The translations under genes were made by a program, and so were the position numbers. Below the pieces are notes generated by a model that saw only the letters and a list, made by a program, of their open reading frames with translations, was not told where the DNA came from and searched no databases. Positions 18,528 to 27,933 of a DNA stretch of 64,000 nt are shown here, one piece after another (the first letter of the stretch is position 1; the number at the start of each line of letters is the position of its first letter). Origin of the DNA: Lachnospiraceae bacterium (lineage in GTDB: Bacteria; Bacillota; Clostridia; Lachnospirales; Lachnospiraceae); assembly GCA_015057585.1 (NCBI GenBank), contig SVEF01000007.1, forward strand, positions 1-64,000, written 5' to 3'.

Positions 18528-20042
18528 ATGAAAAGAATAGTGAAAAAAATCGGAGCATTGGCTGCCTGTCTTATGATTCTTGTGAGTATGCCGGGAACAG
18601 CCACTGTAGCAAATGCAGCAGAAATAGGATATACCTATACATTTGATTACTGGGGAGATGTACAGTATTCACCGGATGCTTATGAGGTTGTGGGTGTTTA
18701 TTCCGCGGCCGAACTCGGACTGGATAAAAAGCTGTCCGCTCCGCAGGGAATGTTTATTTACGAAGATTATATTTACATTTGCGATACCGGAAATAACCGC
18801 ATTTTAGAAATACGGCGTACGGGTACCGCAGAGTTTGAAGTAGTAAGGGAATTTTCGGAATTCTACGGTAATGTAGAGGTGACTACGTTTTCCATGCCGA
18901 CAGACATTGCGGTTTCGGAGGATTATTTCTACATTGCGGATAAAAACAACAATCGTATTTTAAAGCTGGATAAAGATTTAAATTACGTGATGGAATTTAC
19001 AAAGCCTTTGGATGAGACGTTCGATCAGGAATTGACGTTCCTTCCGAGCAAGATTGCCATTGATACGGCAGGACGTGTTTACTGTGTGGCAACCAGTGTA
19101 AACAAGGGCTTAATCAAATACGAAGCAGACGGTGTATTCTCCGGCTTCGTCGGTGCAACACCGGTTACGTATGATTTTGCGGATTATCTTTGGAAAAAGT
19201 TTGCTACCAAAGAGCAGCGTGCACAGATGACAAACTTTGTTCCAACGGAATATGATAATCTGTATATGGACTATGAAGGTTTCGTTTATGCCGTAACGAC
19301 GAATGTTGAGGAAGCAGATTTGGATAACGGTAGTGCCGATTCCATCCGTCGTATCAACATGATGGGTTCCGATATTTTAATCCGGAATGGTAACTGGTAC
19401 GTTATTGGTGATATCCACTGGGGCGATGGCGGTGGTTATTCCGGTCCGTCCATGATGATAGACATTACCGCATTTGAGAACGACACCTACGTGGCATTGG
19501 ATAAGACAAGAGGCCGTTTGTTTGCGTACGATGATCAGGGAAGACTGTTGTATGCGTTTGGTAGTAAGGGCAATACAGACGGATGTTTTAAGAGCCCGAG
19601 TGCCATTGACCATATGGGATATGATTTGTTCGTGCTGGATCAGCAGGATTGTAGCTTTACCGTATTTACACATACAGAATACGGAAAGAATATTATCGAT
19701 GCCATTGATTTATTCCAGGATGGTGAGTACGAAGCGTCCGGTAATGCTTGGCAGAGGGTAATTGAGATGAATGGTAACCATGACTTGGCATATATCGGTA
19801 TTGGTCGTGCACTTTTACGTCAGGAAAAATACCATGAAGCCATGGAATACTTCAAATTAAAGTGGGATGATGAAAACTATTCCAAAGCCTTTAAGCAGTA
19901 TCGTAAGGAATGGGTAGAAGAAAACATTGTCACCATTGTATGTGCATTGGTACTTGTGATTGCAGTACCGCTTATCATTGGTAAGATTCGTAAGATTAAG
20001 CACGAAATTGACACGGCAGATATTTTTACAAGGAAAAAATAA
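18528..20042 (+). CDS. Exported NHL-propeller/TPR protein with C-terminal membrane anchor
   Basis: This is a 504-residue protein of unknown role. A signal peptide ends near residue 31 (VANAAE). Repeats of the NHL type follow, with DTGNNRILEI and DKNNNRILKLD as clear copies, building a beta-propeller (about 60-390). A TPR-like pair (about 400-460) and a C-terminal membrane helix with a short basic cytoplasmic tail complete it. The ATG at 18528 has ACAGGAG; an upstream in-frame ATG at 18498 would hide the signal peptide. The gene sits between an ABC permease and a YIP1 gene in one tight run, so it probably assists glycan capture or transporter assembly at the membrane. No enzyme motif was seen. 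Confidence 0.75.
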   Translation: MKRIVKKIGALAACLMILVSMPGTATVANAAEIGYTYTFDYWGDVQYSPDAYEVVGVYSAAELGLDKKLSAPQGMFIYEDYIYICDTGNNRILEIRRTGTAEFEVVREFSEFYGNVEVTTFSMPTDIAVSEDYFYIADKNNNRILKLDKDLNYVMEFTKPLDETFDQELTFLPSKIAIDTAGRVYCVATSVNKGLIKYEADGVFSGFVGATPVTYDFADYLWKKFATKEQRAQMTNFVPTEYDNLYMDYEGFVYAVTTNVEEADLDNGSADSIRRINMMGSDILIRNGNWYVIGDIHWGDGGGYSGPSMMIDITAFENDTYVALDKTRGRLFAYDDQGRLLYAFGSKGNTDGCFKSPSAIDHMGYDLFVLDQQDCSFTVFTHTEYGKNIIDAIDLFQDGEYEASGNAWQRVIEMNGNHDLAYIGIGRALLRQEKYHEAMEYFKLKWDDENYSKAFKQYRKEWVEENIVTIVCALVLVIAVPLIIGKIRKIKHEIDTADIFTRKK

Positions 20043-20060
20043 GTGGAATCGGAGGCAGAG

Positions 20061-20717
20061 ATGTTAGTTTCATTAAAGAACAATGAAAAATTGAAGCGAT
20101 ACGGAAAGTCATTAAAGTTTGCTTTCTATTGCTTGACACATCCTTTGGATGGATTTTGGGATCTGACTCACGAAAAGAGAGGTTCCATAGCGGCAGCCAA
20201 TACCATATTGATTTTTACCATACTTGCAAGAATCTGCCAGTTATATATGACCAGCTTTATCTTCAATAAGGTATATTGGCCGGAAATCAATATTTTTCTT
20301 TACATAGCCAGTATTTTGTTCCCATTGGCACTGTGGTGTGTCGGTAACTGGGCATTAACCACATTGTTTGACGGTAAGGCGAGACTTCCGCAGATTTACA
20401 TGGCAACCTGTTATGCTATGTTACCGTATCCGTTGGTACAGTTTCCACTGATTATTTTCAGCCATATGGTAACGGTGGATGAAGCAGAATTTTATAGTGT
20501 GGTAAGTACCATATCATTAGTGTATGCAGCACTTTTGATTTTATCGGCAATGATGCAGATTCATGAGTATACCTTGAAAAAGACGTTATTATTTACAGTG
20601 TTTTCTATCTTCGCGATGTTAGTCATTGTATTTATCCTGTTGCTGTTCTTCAGTATGATCAGTCAGGGTATCGCATACTTTGTTTCCATCGTAAGGGAAA
20701 TATTGTTCCGAATGTAA
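20061..20717 (+). CDS. YIP1-family membrane protein
   Basis: This is a 218-residue polytopic membrane protein with about five hydrophobic helices. The opening PLDGFWDLTHEKRGS and the overall layout fit the YIP1 domain family, whose bacterial members have no settled function. The ATG at 20061 has GGAGG five bases upstream; a GTG at 20043 is in frame but has no site. It starts 18 bases after the propeller protein and ends 16 bases before the DUF5696 gene, so the three form a unit nested between the two importers. Confidence 0.75.
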   Translation: MLVSLKNNEKLKRYGKSLKFAFYCLTHPLDGFWDLTHEKRGSIAAANTILIFTILARICQLYMTSFIFNKVYWPEINIFLYIASILFPLALWCVGNWALTTLFDGKARLPQIYMATCYAMLPYPLVQFPLIIFSHMVTVDEAEFYSVVSTISLVYAALLILSAMMQIHEYTLKKTLLFTVFSIFAMLVIVFILLLFFSMISQGIAYFVSIVREILFRM

Positions 20718-20733
20718 CATAGGGGGATTAACC

Positions 20734-23334
20734 ATGAGAAAAGACAAAGCAACAAGAAAAGCGGAATTCAAAGCCGCGGTAATAAAACAATTGAAAAGTC
20801 TGATTGGTCCGGTTCTTATCCTCTTAGTTATTGTAGCGGCTGTGGCAGTAATTTTACTTTGGCCGGATGAAGAAGAAGCTGAGCAGATTATTGAGCTTAG
20901 AGGTTTTTCCGATGATGCAAAGGAATATGTAATCGAGAATGATGAGTTAAAACTTACCATGGATGCGGCAACGACGCAGTTTTCCGTTACGGTAAAGGAT
21001 ACCGGAGAGGTTTGGTATTCGGTACCGCAGGGAGTAGCAGAGGATCCGTTGGCACTGAAAACAGAGAAAAACAAGTTACAGTCCACCATTCTTTTGACCT
21101 ACAGTAATATCAACGGTCTGGATACGTTATATAACAATTACGAGCACAGTATGGTAAATCAGTTATATGAGGTAGAGAAGGGCGAGGATTACATTAAGAT
21201 AGACTATTCCATCGGTGCGGTAGAGCGTGAATACATCGTTCCGGCGGTAATTGAAGCAGACCGTTATGATGCCTATATGTCACAGGTAAACGGTACCGGT
21301 AAGACTATGATTTCCCAGTACTATAAAAAGTACGATATCAATAACTTAAGCAGAAGTGATGAGAAAATCAAAGACGAATTGTTAGCTCGGTATCCGCAGC
21401 TGGCAACGGAAGTGATTTACGGACTTCGTGATACGGCAACAAAGGCAGTAAAGACAAAACTGGAAGAAACCTTTGAAGCTCTGGGTTATACTTACGAAGA
21501 GTATCTTGCAGATAAGGAAAAGGACCTGGCAGAACAGACTACAGATAAGCCGGTTTATAACTTAAGTGTGATTTACCGTTTGGAAGGCGGGGACTTTATC
21601 GTAGAGGTACCGTACGAAAGCATAGAATATCCTAAGGATTATCCGATTTACAAGTTATCTGTCTTACCGTATTTCGGAGCTGCCGGAACCACAGACGAAG
21701 GGTATTTGTTTGTTCCGGAAGGCGGAGGTGCTTTAATCGGCTTTAATAACAATAAGGTTTCCAGTAGTGCGTATTACGCAGAGTTATACGGTTGGGATAT
21801 GTGTCTGGACAGAGATGCCATTGTCCATGAAACCAGAGTGATGTTTGGAGCCTTTGGTGAAATGAAAGGAAATTCTTCTTACCTTTGTATGATTGAACAG
21901 GGTGCACCGTATGCAGCGATACAGGCAGACATCAGCGGAAAGAGCAACAGTTATAACTATGTAAATGCTGTGTATACCCTCCTGCATCGTGAGCAGTATG
22001 ATGTTTCGGATAAGTACAACGGTAACATGTTCGTATATGAAAAGGCACTTCCGGAAGGAGAAGGCATTAAGCAGAGATATCGCTTTGTGAACTCTGGCGA
22101 CTATGTGGATATGGCAACGGAGTATCAGAAGTACCTGTTCGGAAAATACGAAGGTGAATTCACAGAGACAAACAACAGCGAAGCACCGGTGGTAATCGAA
22201 GTGGTCGGTGCGGTAGATAAAGTAAAACAGATACTTGGTGTACCGGTATCCAGACCGTTAGAACTGACTTCCTTTGCAGAGACCGAAGAAGTTCTTCGTG
22301 AATTGACGGAGGCAGGCATGCAGGAGATATCCGTTAAAATGACCGGATGGGTCAACGGAGGGGTACAGCAGCAGATGCTAAGCAAAGTAAAGGTTGTCAA
22401 AGATCTTGGCGGTAAAAAAGCGTTAAAGAGCTTGATTGCCACAGCCGGTGAGCTTGGTGTTCCGGTGTATTTAAACGGTATTACCAATTATGCTATTGAC
22501 AGTAATATTTTCGACGGATTTTTCGTGTTCCGCGATGCAGCACGTTTTATCAGCAAGGAAAAGGCGGAGCTTTACGAATACAGTACCACATCCTATGGTA
22601 AGAGGGATGATTTGGATGAATATTATCTCTTGAAAGAACCATACATCAAGGATATGGTACAGAATTTGACGGATGTAGCAGTATCCTACGGAGCCGGAGT
22701 TTCCTTTGAAGATATCGGTAAGGTGTTATCTTCCGACTTTACCAGAAAAGCTTTGGTTACCCGTCAGAAGGTATTAGAGAGCCAGACAGAACAGTTAAAG
22801 GCAGCAGAAGAGCGTGCGGAAATTATGATAAATTCCGGTAATGATTATGCGGTTCCGTTTGCAGATGTGGTAACCAATATGAAGCTGGAAGGTTCCAAGT
22901 ACACCATTATTGATAAGACCATACCGTTCTATCAGCTGGTGCTCCACGGTTATGTGAACTATACCGGTGAGTCCTTGAATTTGACCAAGGATATGACGCA
23001 GGAACTGTTAAAATCTGCAGAGTATGGTGCGGGACTTCAGTTCACCATTATGAAGGAAAGCTCCTTTACTTTGCAGAACACACTTTATACTGAGTATTTC
23101 GGTGCTGAGTATGACAGTTGCAAAGAATCGATACTTGCAATTTATAACCGATACAACGAAGAGCTTGGCCATGTGTTTGATCAGAAAATGACGAACCATG
23201 TATTTGAAACGGATTCCGTAACTTGTACGACATACGAGGATGGAACCAAGGTATATGTAAATTACAGCTATGATGACGTGACGGTAAATGACGGAACTGT
23301 AGTGCCTGCCAGGGACTATAAGGTTGTGAAGTAG
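20734..23334 (+). CDS. DUF5696-family membrane-anchored protein, possibly glycosidase-like
   Basis: This is an 866-residue protein with one N-terminal membrane helix (about 20-43, basic residues before it), so the bulk should be outside. An N-terminal beta-rich half includes WYSVPQG and the PEGGGALIGFNN loop. A central segment (about 495-700) alternates strands and helices (EISVKMTGWVNGG, GVPVYLNGITNY, AGVSFEDIG), which looks like a TIM barrel of the kind found in GH31/GH36-type enzymes. I recognise the family as DUF5696; no activity is known to me. Asp/Glu residues such as the FED of VSFEDIG could be catalytic, but that is a guess. It lies between the YIP1 gene and importer 2. Confidence 0.7.
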   Translation: MRKDKATRKAEFKAAVIKQLKSLIGPVLILLVIVAAVAVILLWPDEEEAEQIIELRGFSDDAKEYVIENDELKLTMDAATTQFSVTVKDTGEVWYSVPQGVAEDPLALKTEKNKLQSTILLTYSNINGLDTLYNNYEHSMVNQLYEVEKGEDYIKIDYSIGAVEREYIVPAVIEADRYDAYMSQVNGTGKTMISQYYKKYDINNLSRSDEKIKDELLARYPQLATEVIYGLRDTATKAVKTKLEETFEALGYTYEEYLADKEKDLAEQTTDKPVYNLSVIYRLEGGDFIVEVPYESIEYPKDYPIYKLSVLPYFGAAGTTDEGYLFVPEGGGALIGFNNNKVSSSAYYAELYGWDMCLDRDAIVHETRVMFGAFGEMKGNSSYLCMIEQGAPYAAIQADISGKSNSYNYVNAVYTLLHREQYDVSDKYNGNMFVYEKALPEGEGIKQRYRFVNSGDYVDMATEYQKYLFGKYEGEFTETNNSEAPVVIEVVGAVDKVKQILGVPVSRPLELTSFAETEEVLRELTEAGMQEISVKMTGWVNGGVQQQMLSKVKVVKDLGGKKALKSLIATAGELGVPVYLNGITNYAIDSNIFDGFFVFRDAARFISKEKAELYEYSTTSYGKRDDLDEYYLLKEPYIKDMVQNLTDVAVSYGAGVSFEDIGKVLSSDFTRKALVTRQKVLESQTEQLKAAEERAEIMINSGNDYAVPFADVVTNMKLEGSKYTIIDKTIPFYQLVLHGYVNYTGESLNLTKDMTQELLKSAEYGAGLQFTIMKESSFTLQNTLYTEYFGAEYDSCKESILAIYNRYNEELGHVFDQKMTNHVFETDSVTCTTYEDGTKVYVNYSYDDVTVNDGTVVPARDYKVVK

Positions 23335-23356
23335 TTAGGAAAGGACAGAGAGGAGT

Positions 23357-24268
23357 ATGAGTAAGAAGAAAAAATCGAAATATGAGGGTCTTCAGAAAAG
23401 AAAAGCAATCGCCGGATATCTGTTTATCCTACCTTTTATATTAGGATTCTTGGCATTTATGGCAAAACCGTTTATCCAGTCGATTTACATGAGCTTTTGT
23501 AAAGTCAATGTCGGCGGTGGCGGCTTCGGATATGAATTCCGCGGATTGGCAAATTATATCGAAGCATTTACCGCAGACGTAGAGTTTTCCCGTTTGTTAA
23601 CCGAGGAACTGGGACGAATGTTAATTAACGTACTGGCGATTATGGTATTCAGCTTTTTTGTATCCTTGTTATTGAACCAGCAGTTCTCAGGACGTGCTTT
23701 TGTCAGAGCGGTATTCTTCCTTCCGGTGATTTTATCCTCGGGTGCTATTATCGGTGTTGAGTATAATAACGAGATGATGGCACAGATGCGAGACGTCATT
23801 GCGTTAAACGGCGGGGAGCCGACCATTACCGATGCAATTAAAGAAATCCTGAATGTATCCGGTGTAGGTAATAGTGTATTTTCGGTAGTATTTGAAATTA
23901 TTGATAGTATTTACGATGTAGTGTTGGCATCCGGTATCCAGATTATCATTTTCTTATCCGGTTTGCAGACCATTTCCAAAAGTATGTATGAGGCGGCAGC
24001 TATCGAAGGCTGTACTTCCTGGGAAAGCCTTTGGAAGATTACTTTTCCGATGATTAGCCCACTTCTTGTGGTAAACTTCATTTACACGGTAGTGGATTTC
24101 TGTATGAGAACCGACAACACGGTAATGGAGAAAATTCAAACGGTAATGAATGAACTTTTGAACTATGGTTCGGCATCTGCCATGTCGTGGATTTATTTCG
24201 GAATTGTAGGTGCTGCAATTGCCCTGATTTCCTTTATTCTTTCAAAGGTGGTGTATTACTATGACTAA
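23357..24268 (+). CDS. Sugar ABC transporter permease of importer 2 (first)
   Basis: This is a 303-residue inner-membrane permease with a basic N-terminus, six predicted helices and an EAA loop reading EAAAIEGCTSWESLW near residue 213. A longer-than-usual loop (about 128-165) separates two helices. The stop overlaps the start of the next permease by 8 bases, so the pair is translationally coupled. It belongs to the second importer together with the binding lipoprotein at 25364. Confidence 0.87.
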   Translation: MSKKKKSKYEGLQKRKAIAGYLFILPFILGFLAFMAKPFIQSIYMSFCKVNVGGGGFGYEFRGLANYIEAFTADVEFSRLLTEELGRMLINVLAIMVFSFFVSLLLNQQFSGRAFVRAVFFLPVILSSGAIIGVEYNNEMMAQMRDVIALNGGEPTITDAIKEILNVSGVGNSVFSVVFEIIDSIYDVVLASGIQIIIFLSGLQTISKSMYEAAAIEGCTSWESLWKITFPMISPLLVVNFIYTVVDFCMRTDNTVMEKIQTVMNELLNYGSASAMSWIYFGIVGAAIALISFILSKVVYYYD

Positions 24269-25268
24269 AGCAGAAGCAAAGATGAATAAATGGAAGAAAT
24301 TCTGGGCAAGAAACAAGGCAAGCGAAGGCTATTTGTTTAAGAAGGTTGCAGGGGATTATGCGTATCGTTTTGTGCGAATCCTGATGTTGTTTGGTTTGTG
24401 CTTCCTGATTTTGCAACCGATTTTCAATAAGATTTCGGTCAGCTTTATGGCAGAAGAAGATTTGTATAATCCGATGGTTATCAATTTTCCGGAGCATTTT
24501 TCGGCAGGCAATTATGAAATGGCAGCCACCTTTATGGGATATGGGGAGGCATTGAAAAATTCCTTTGTCATTTCCCTGACCATTGCAATTCTTCAGGTGG
24601 CAATGTGTACCTTAGTCGGATACGGATTTGCAAGATTTAACTTTCCGTTAAAGAAATTGTGGTTTGCTTGTGTGATTCTCACCGTTGTCATTCCGCCACA
24701 GATTATTGCATCTCCGTTGATTCTGCACTTCCGTTTCTTTGATATCTTCGGATTGATAGAAGCGGTGAAGGGAGAAACATTAAATCTTCGAGGCTCTGTA
24801 CTTCCGTATTATTTGATGAGTGCGGGATGTATGGGCTTAAAGAACGGCTTGTATATTTATATGACAAGACAGTTTTTCAGAAACCAGCCAAAGGAATTGG
24901 AAGAAGCAGCTTATGTGGATGGTTGCGGTATGCTCCGTACTTTCTTTAACATTATGCTTCCGGATGCGAAACCGATTATTACATCCTGTTTCCTGTTTTC
25001 CTTTGTTTGGCAGTGGACGGACAGCTTTTATTCCAAGCTGTTTTTAGGTGATACCAAGTTGTTGGCTGTACAGGTCAGCCGTATCGGCGCACAGCTGGAT
25101 GCGTACTTAAAAACCCAGTTGAACATGCCGGGTGGCGCATCTATTGCATATACCAATTGTATCGTATCCACCGGTACACTGATGGTTATCATACCACTTT
25201 TAGTACTTTATCTGTTTGCGCAGAAGGGCTTTGTAGAGAGTCTTAGCAATACAGGTATCAAGGGTTAA
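24261..25268 (+). CDS. Sugar ABC transporter permease of importer 2 (second)
   Basis: This is a 335-residue permease of the UgpE/MalG type. After a basic N-terminal tail it has six predicted helices and the EAA loop EEAAYVDGCGMLRTF, ending SLSNTGIKG as is usual for the family. It overlaps its partner permease by 8 bases. A large hairpin without a T-tract separates it from the binding-protein gene, which probably raises the level of the latter. Confidence 0.88.
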   Translation: MTKAEAKMNKWKKFWARNKASEGYLFKKVAGDYAYRFVRILMLFGLCFLILQPIFNKISVSFMAEEDLYNPMVINFPEHFSAGNYEMAATFMGYGEALKNSFVISLTIAILQVAMCTLVGYGFARFNFPLKKLWFACVILTVVIPPQIIASPLILHFRFFDIFGLIEAVKGETLNLRGSVLPYYLMSAGCMGLKNGLYIYMTRQFFRNQPKELEEAAYVDGCGMLRTFFNIMLPDAKPIITSCFLFSFVWQWTDSFYSKLFLGDTKLLAVQVSRIGAQLDAYLKTQLNMPGGASIAYTNCIVSTGTLMVIIPLLVLYLFAQKGFVESLSNTGIKG

Positions 25269-25285
25269 TTTAATTTAGTATTTTA

Positions 25286-25335
25286 CCTGCCGGCAGCCGG
25301 AAGCCCGGAAATAATCCGGCTGCGGGGACGGCAGG
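25286..25335 (+). repeat. Intra-operon RNA hairpin between permease and binding-protein genes
   Basis: A 16-bp GC-rich stem is formed by CCTGCCG/CGGCAGG and GCAGCCGGA/TCCGGCTGC with one 5-base bulge and a 13-base loop. No T-tract follows. Such elements commonly block 3' decay or mark a processing site, giving more message for the downstream lipoprotein. Confidence 0.65.
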
Positions 25336-25363
25336 AGAAATAAATAAAGAGGAGGATTAAGAA

Positions 25364-26830
25364 ATGATTAGCAAAGCAGTAAGAAAAATGTTGGCGGTTT
25401 CCTTAGCAACAGTTATGGCAATTGGCGCAGCCGGATGTGGTGGCGGTGGCACAGAGACACCGGACCCAACAAAGGCACCGGAAAATACCGATCCAACGCC
25501 TACGGAGGCTCCGGAAGTAGACCCGGAATATGTAATTAGAACAGACGCAAACGGTAATAAAATCGACCTTGGCGGTATGCAGATTATCATTCGTGACTGG
25601 TGGAGTGATGGCTCTTCCACAGATGCCAAGCTTGAAGCGGCAGCAAATGCTTATGATGAAGCTCGTTGGGAATATGTAAAGTGGTGTGAAGAAACATATA
25701 ACTTCACTATCATTGAGCAGGCTATGGGTGACTGGACCTCCAATCCTACTGACTTCACTACATACGTAGACACCATGGGTGATGACCAGAACTACGTTTT
25801 CACACTTCGTCAGTGTGGTGAAATTGCGGTTGCAGCAAACAGTGGTTATGCATATGACGTAGCAACTTTAGATTGTTTAGATTTTACAGAAGAAAAGTAT
25901 CAGCATACAAACATTCACTTCTTATCCGGTAACGGTACAAACATCTATGCGTTTAAGACCGGCCATCCGGAACCAAGAGGCTGTCTGTACTTCAATAAGA
26001 GATTGTTAGAAGAACTGACAGGTCTTACCGCTGATGATATGTATGATCTTCAGAAGGAAGGCAAATGGACCTTTGATAAGTTCGAAGAAGTATTAAAGCA
26101 GATTAAGGCAAAGGGCGACACAAACAACGATGGTATTTTAGATATTTATCCAATGGTTCAGGATTCCGCATTCTTTAAGTCTGCTGTATTCTCCAACGGT
26201 GGTCAGTTCATTGACAAGTCTGCAGACGGTAAGTTCTTCAATGACGTTGAATCTGCTGAAACAATTGAAGCTCTGAACTGGGCAGTAAGAATGTGGGGCG
26301 AATACCAGAAGCCAACGCCTGAAGGCGCTAACTGGGACTGGTTCTTTGCTGATTTCAGGAACGGCAATTCTGTATTTATGACAGGTCAGTGTTACATGGC
26401 TGGTCAGGACTTAAAGGATATGGCAGATGACTTTGGTTGTCTTGCATTCCCTAAGGGACCTAGTGCTTCTGATTACATCAGCTATTATGAAGATAACGTA
26501 ATGATGCTTCCTTCCTGCTACGATGCAGAGAGAGCTTGGAAGATCGCTTTCGCATATGACTTATATACACAGCCAATCTCCGGTTTTGATACTTCCGATG
26601 GTTGGAAGTCCGGTTACTATGGCTCCATGCGCGATACAAGATCCGTTGACGAAACAGTACAGTCCTTCATGGACAGCAGCGTATTAAACCCTGCTCTCTT
26701 CGTTCCGGAAGTTGATCTTGGTGCAGACATTCTTTGGTCCTTAAATGCATCCAGCAGCCCGGCAGCATTAACAGAAGCTATCCGTGACGCTTGGAATTCC
26801 AAGATTGAAAAGGTTAACACAGTTAAGTAA
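25364..26830 (+). CDS. Sugar-binding lipoprotein of importer 2
   Basis: This is a 488-residue extracellular solute-binding lipoprotein. The signal peptide ends in the lipobox GAAGC (lipidated Cys25), followed by a Thr/Pro-rich spacer and a family-1 binding domain (about 65-488) that is rich in Trp and Tyr, as expected for oligosaccharide binding. GAGGAGG at 25350-25356 precedes the ATG. It belongs with the two permeases directly upstream. Its codon use is more biased to C-ending and highly used codons than its neighbours (for example TTC, AAC, TCC), which suggests high expression. Confidence 0.88.
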   Translation: MISKAVRKMLAVSLATVMAIGAAGCGGGGTETPDPTKAPENTDPTPTEAPEVDPEYVIRTDANGNKIDLGGMQIIIRDWWSDGSSTDAKLEAAANAYDEARWEYVKWCEETYNFTIIEQAMGDWTSNPTDFTTYVDTMGDDQNYVFTLRQCGEIAVAANSGYAYDVATLDCLDFTEEKYQHTNIHFLSGNGTNIYAFKTGHPEPRGCLYFNKRLLEELTGLTADDMYDLQKEGKWTFDKFEEVLKQIKAKGDTNNDGILDIYPMVQDSAFFKSAVFSNGGQFIDKSADGKFFNDVESAETIEALNWAVRMWGEYQKPTPEGANWDWFFADFRNGNSVFMTGQCYMAGQDLKDMADDFGCLAFPKGPSASDYISYYEDNVMMLPSCYDAERAWKIAFAYDLYTQPISGFDTSDGWKSGYYGSMRDTRSVDETVQSFMDSSVLNPALFVPEVDLGADILWSLNASSSPAALTEAIRDAWNSKIEKVNTVK

Positions 26831-26965
26831 TATCAGAGAATTGACAGAATCTGAAAACTGATTCATAATAGAAGGAGGAATGGTATTTCCGGGTACCATT
26901 CCTCGTTCTGTGTTAATGAAAAGAGGAGAAAGGCAGAAGAGTTTGCTTTGAAATGGAGGGTTACG

Positions 26966-27916
26966 ATGGAGGTTAATTTTCACTTACCGGGGTTACGGTA
27001 TAATTATCCATTGAATATGCTTTTGCTAAGTCTGTTAAAGCAGAAGCCGGAAGTATTTAGAGACGGAGTCAAGATTGCATCGTTCTTCGGGGAATTTCCG
27101 ACGTCCTTGTGGGCAGGGGGGCGACTGATAGTCGGTGACCAGTGTGATACGCAATATGTAAGGAATGTTATCAAGAGCATTAATGCACAGGGAATCCCGA
27201 TTCGGTATACTTATACGAATCCGGTGATTGAAAAAGATGACTTAGAAGATTTTTACTGCAATTTCTGTATGCAGGAAGCAGATAACGGAATGAACGAAGT
27301 TCTGGTAGTGTCCCCGTTGCTGGAGGAGTATATCCGCAAGACCTACCCAAGTTATAAAATCAATAGCTCTACCTGCAAGGAGATTACCGGTATTGAAAAT
27401 ATAAATAAAGAGCTGGAGAAGGATTACTATCTGGTTGTTCTGGATTATAACATGAACAATGACTGGGAAGTCTTAAAGCAGATTACAAAGCCGGAAAAGT
27501 GCGAAGTGCTGATTAATGCACTTTGTATTCCGAATTGCCCGCGAAGAGGAGAACATTATAAAAATGTGGCACAGAATCACAGGATTCAGTTGGAAAACAG
27601 AAAGCGTCCGGAGGACAAGCAGATTCCGCTTATACCATGGAAGTGTGAGTATGGTGATTTAAATTGTATTCATACCATACAGAATTATTCTACTTATGTG
27701 TCTCCGGAAGATATTTATGAGAAGTATGTGCCGGCCGGCTTTAAGCACTTTAAGATAGAGGGAAGAACCGCAAATGTTTTTTCCTTAATCGAAACCTATT
27801 GTCATTATTTGATCAAACCGCAGTATCAGGGATATATCCGTCTGCAGTTAGTGAATAACTTGGCAGCAAATAGACTGATTACGGTACATCGTCCGAAACC
27901 AAGTCAGTGGCCGTAA
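26966..27916 (+). CDS. U32-peptidase-like cysteine protein, copy 1
   Basis: This is a 316-residue cytoplasmic protein. I see a TIM-barrel-like run of strands and a C-terminal FKIEGR motif that matches the signature of the U32 family (collagenase-like, UbiU/UbiV). Four cysteines at 187, 191, 227 and 234 could hold an iron-sulfur cluster; the first two lie in CIPNCPRRGEHY. The family call is from motifs only and the protein is clearly diverged. The ATG at 26966 has GGAGGG; an in-frame TTG at 26948 has none. A related gene follows directly. Why such a pair ends a sugar-import operon is not known; RNA or cofactor hydroxylation is a family precedent. Confidence 0.6.
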   Translation: MEVNFHLPGLRYNYPLNMLLLSLLKQKPEVFRDGVKIASFFGEFPTSLWAGGRLIVGDQCDTQYVRNVIKSINAQGIPIRYTYTNPVIEKDDLEDFYCNFCMQEADNGMNEVLVVSPLLEEYIRKTYPSYKINSSTCKEITGIENINKELEKDYYLVVLDYNMNNDWEVLKQITKPEKCEVLINALCIPNCPRRGEHYKNVAQNHRIQLENRKRPEDKQIPLIPWKCEYGDLNCIHTIQNYSTYVSPEDIYEKYVPAGFKHFKIEGRTANVFSLIETYCHYLIKPQYQGYIRLQLVNNLAANRLITVHRPKPSQWP

Positions 27917-27933
27917 AAGAAATGGAGAGTAGT

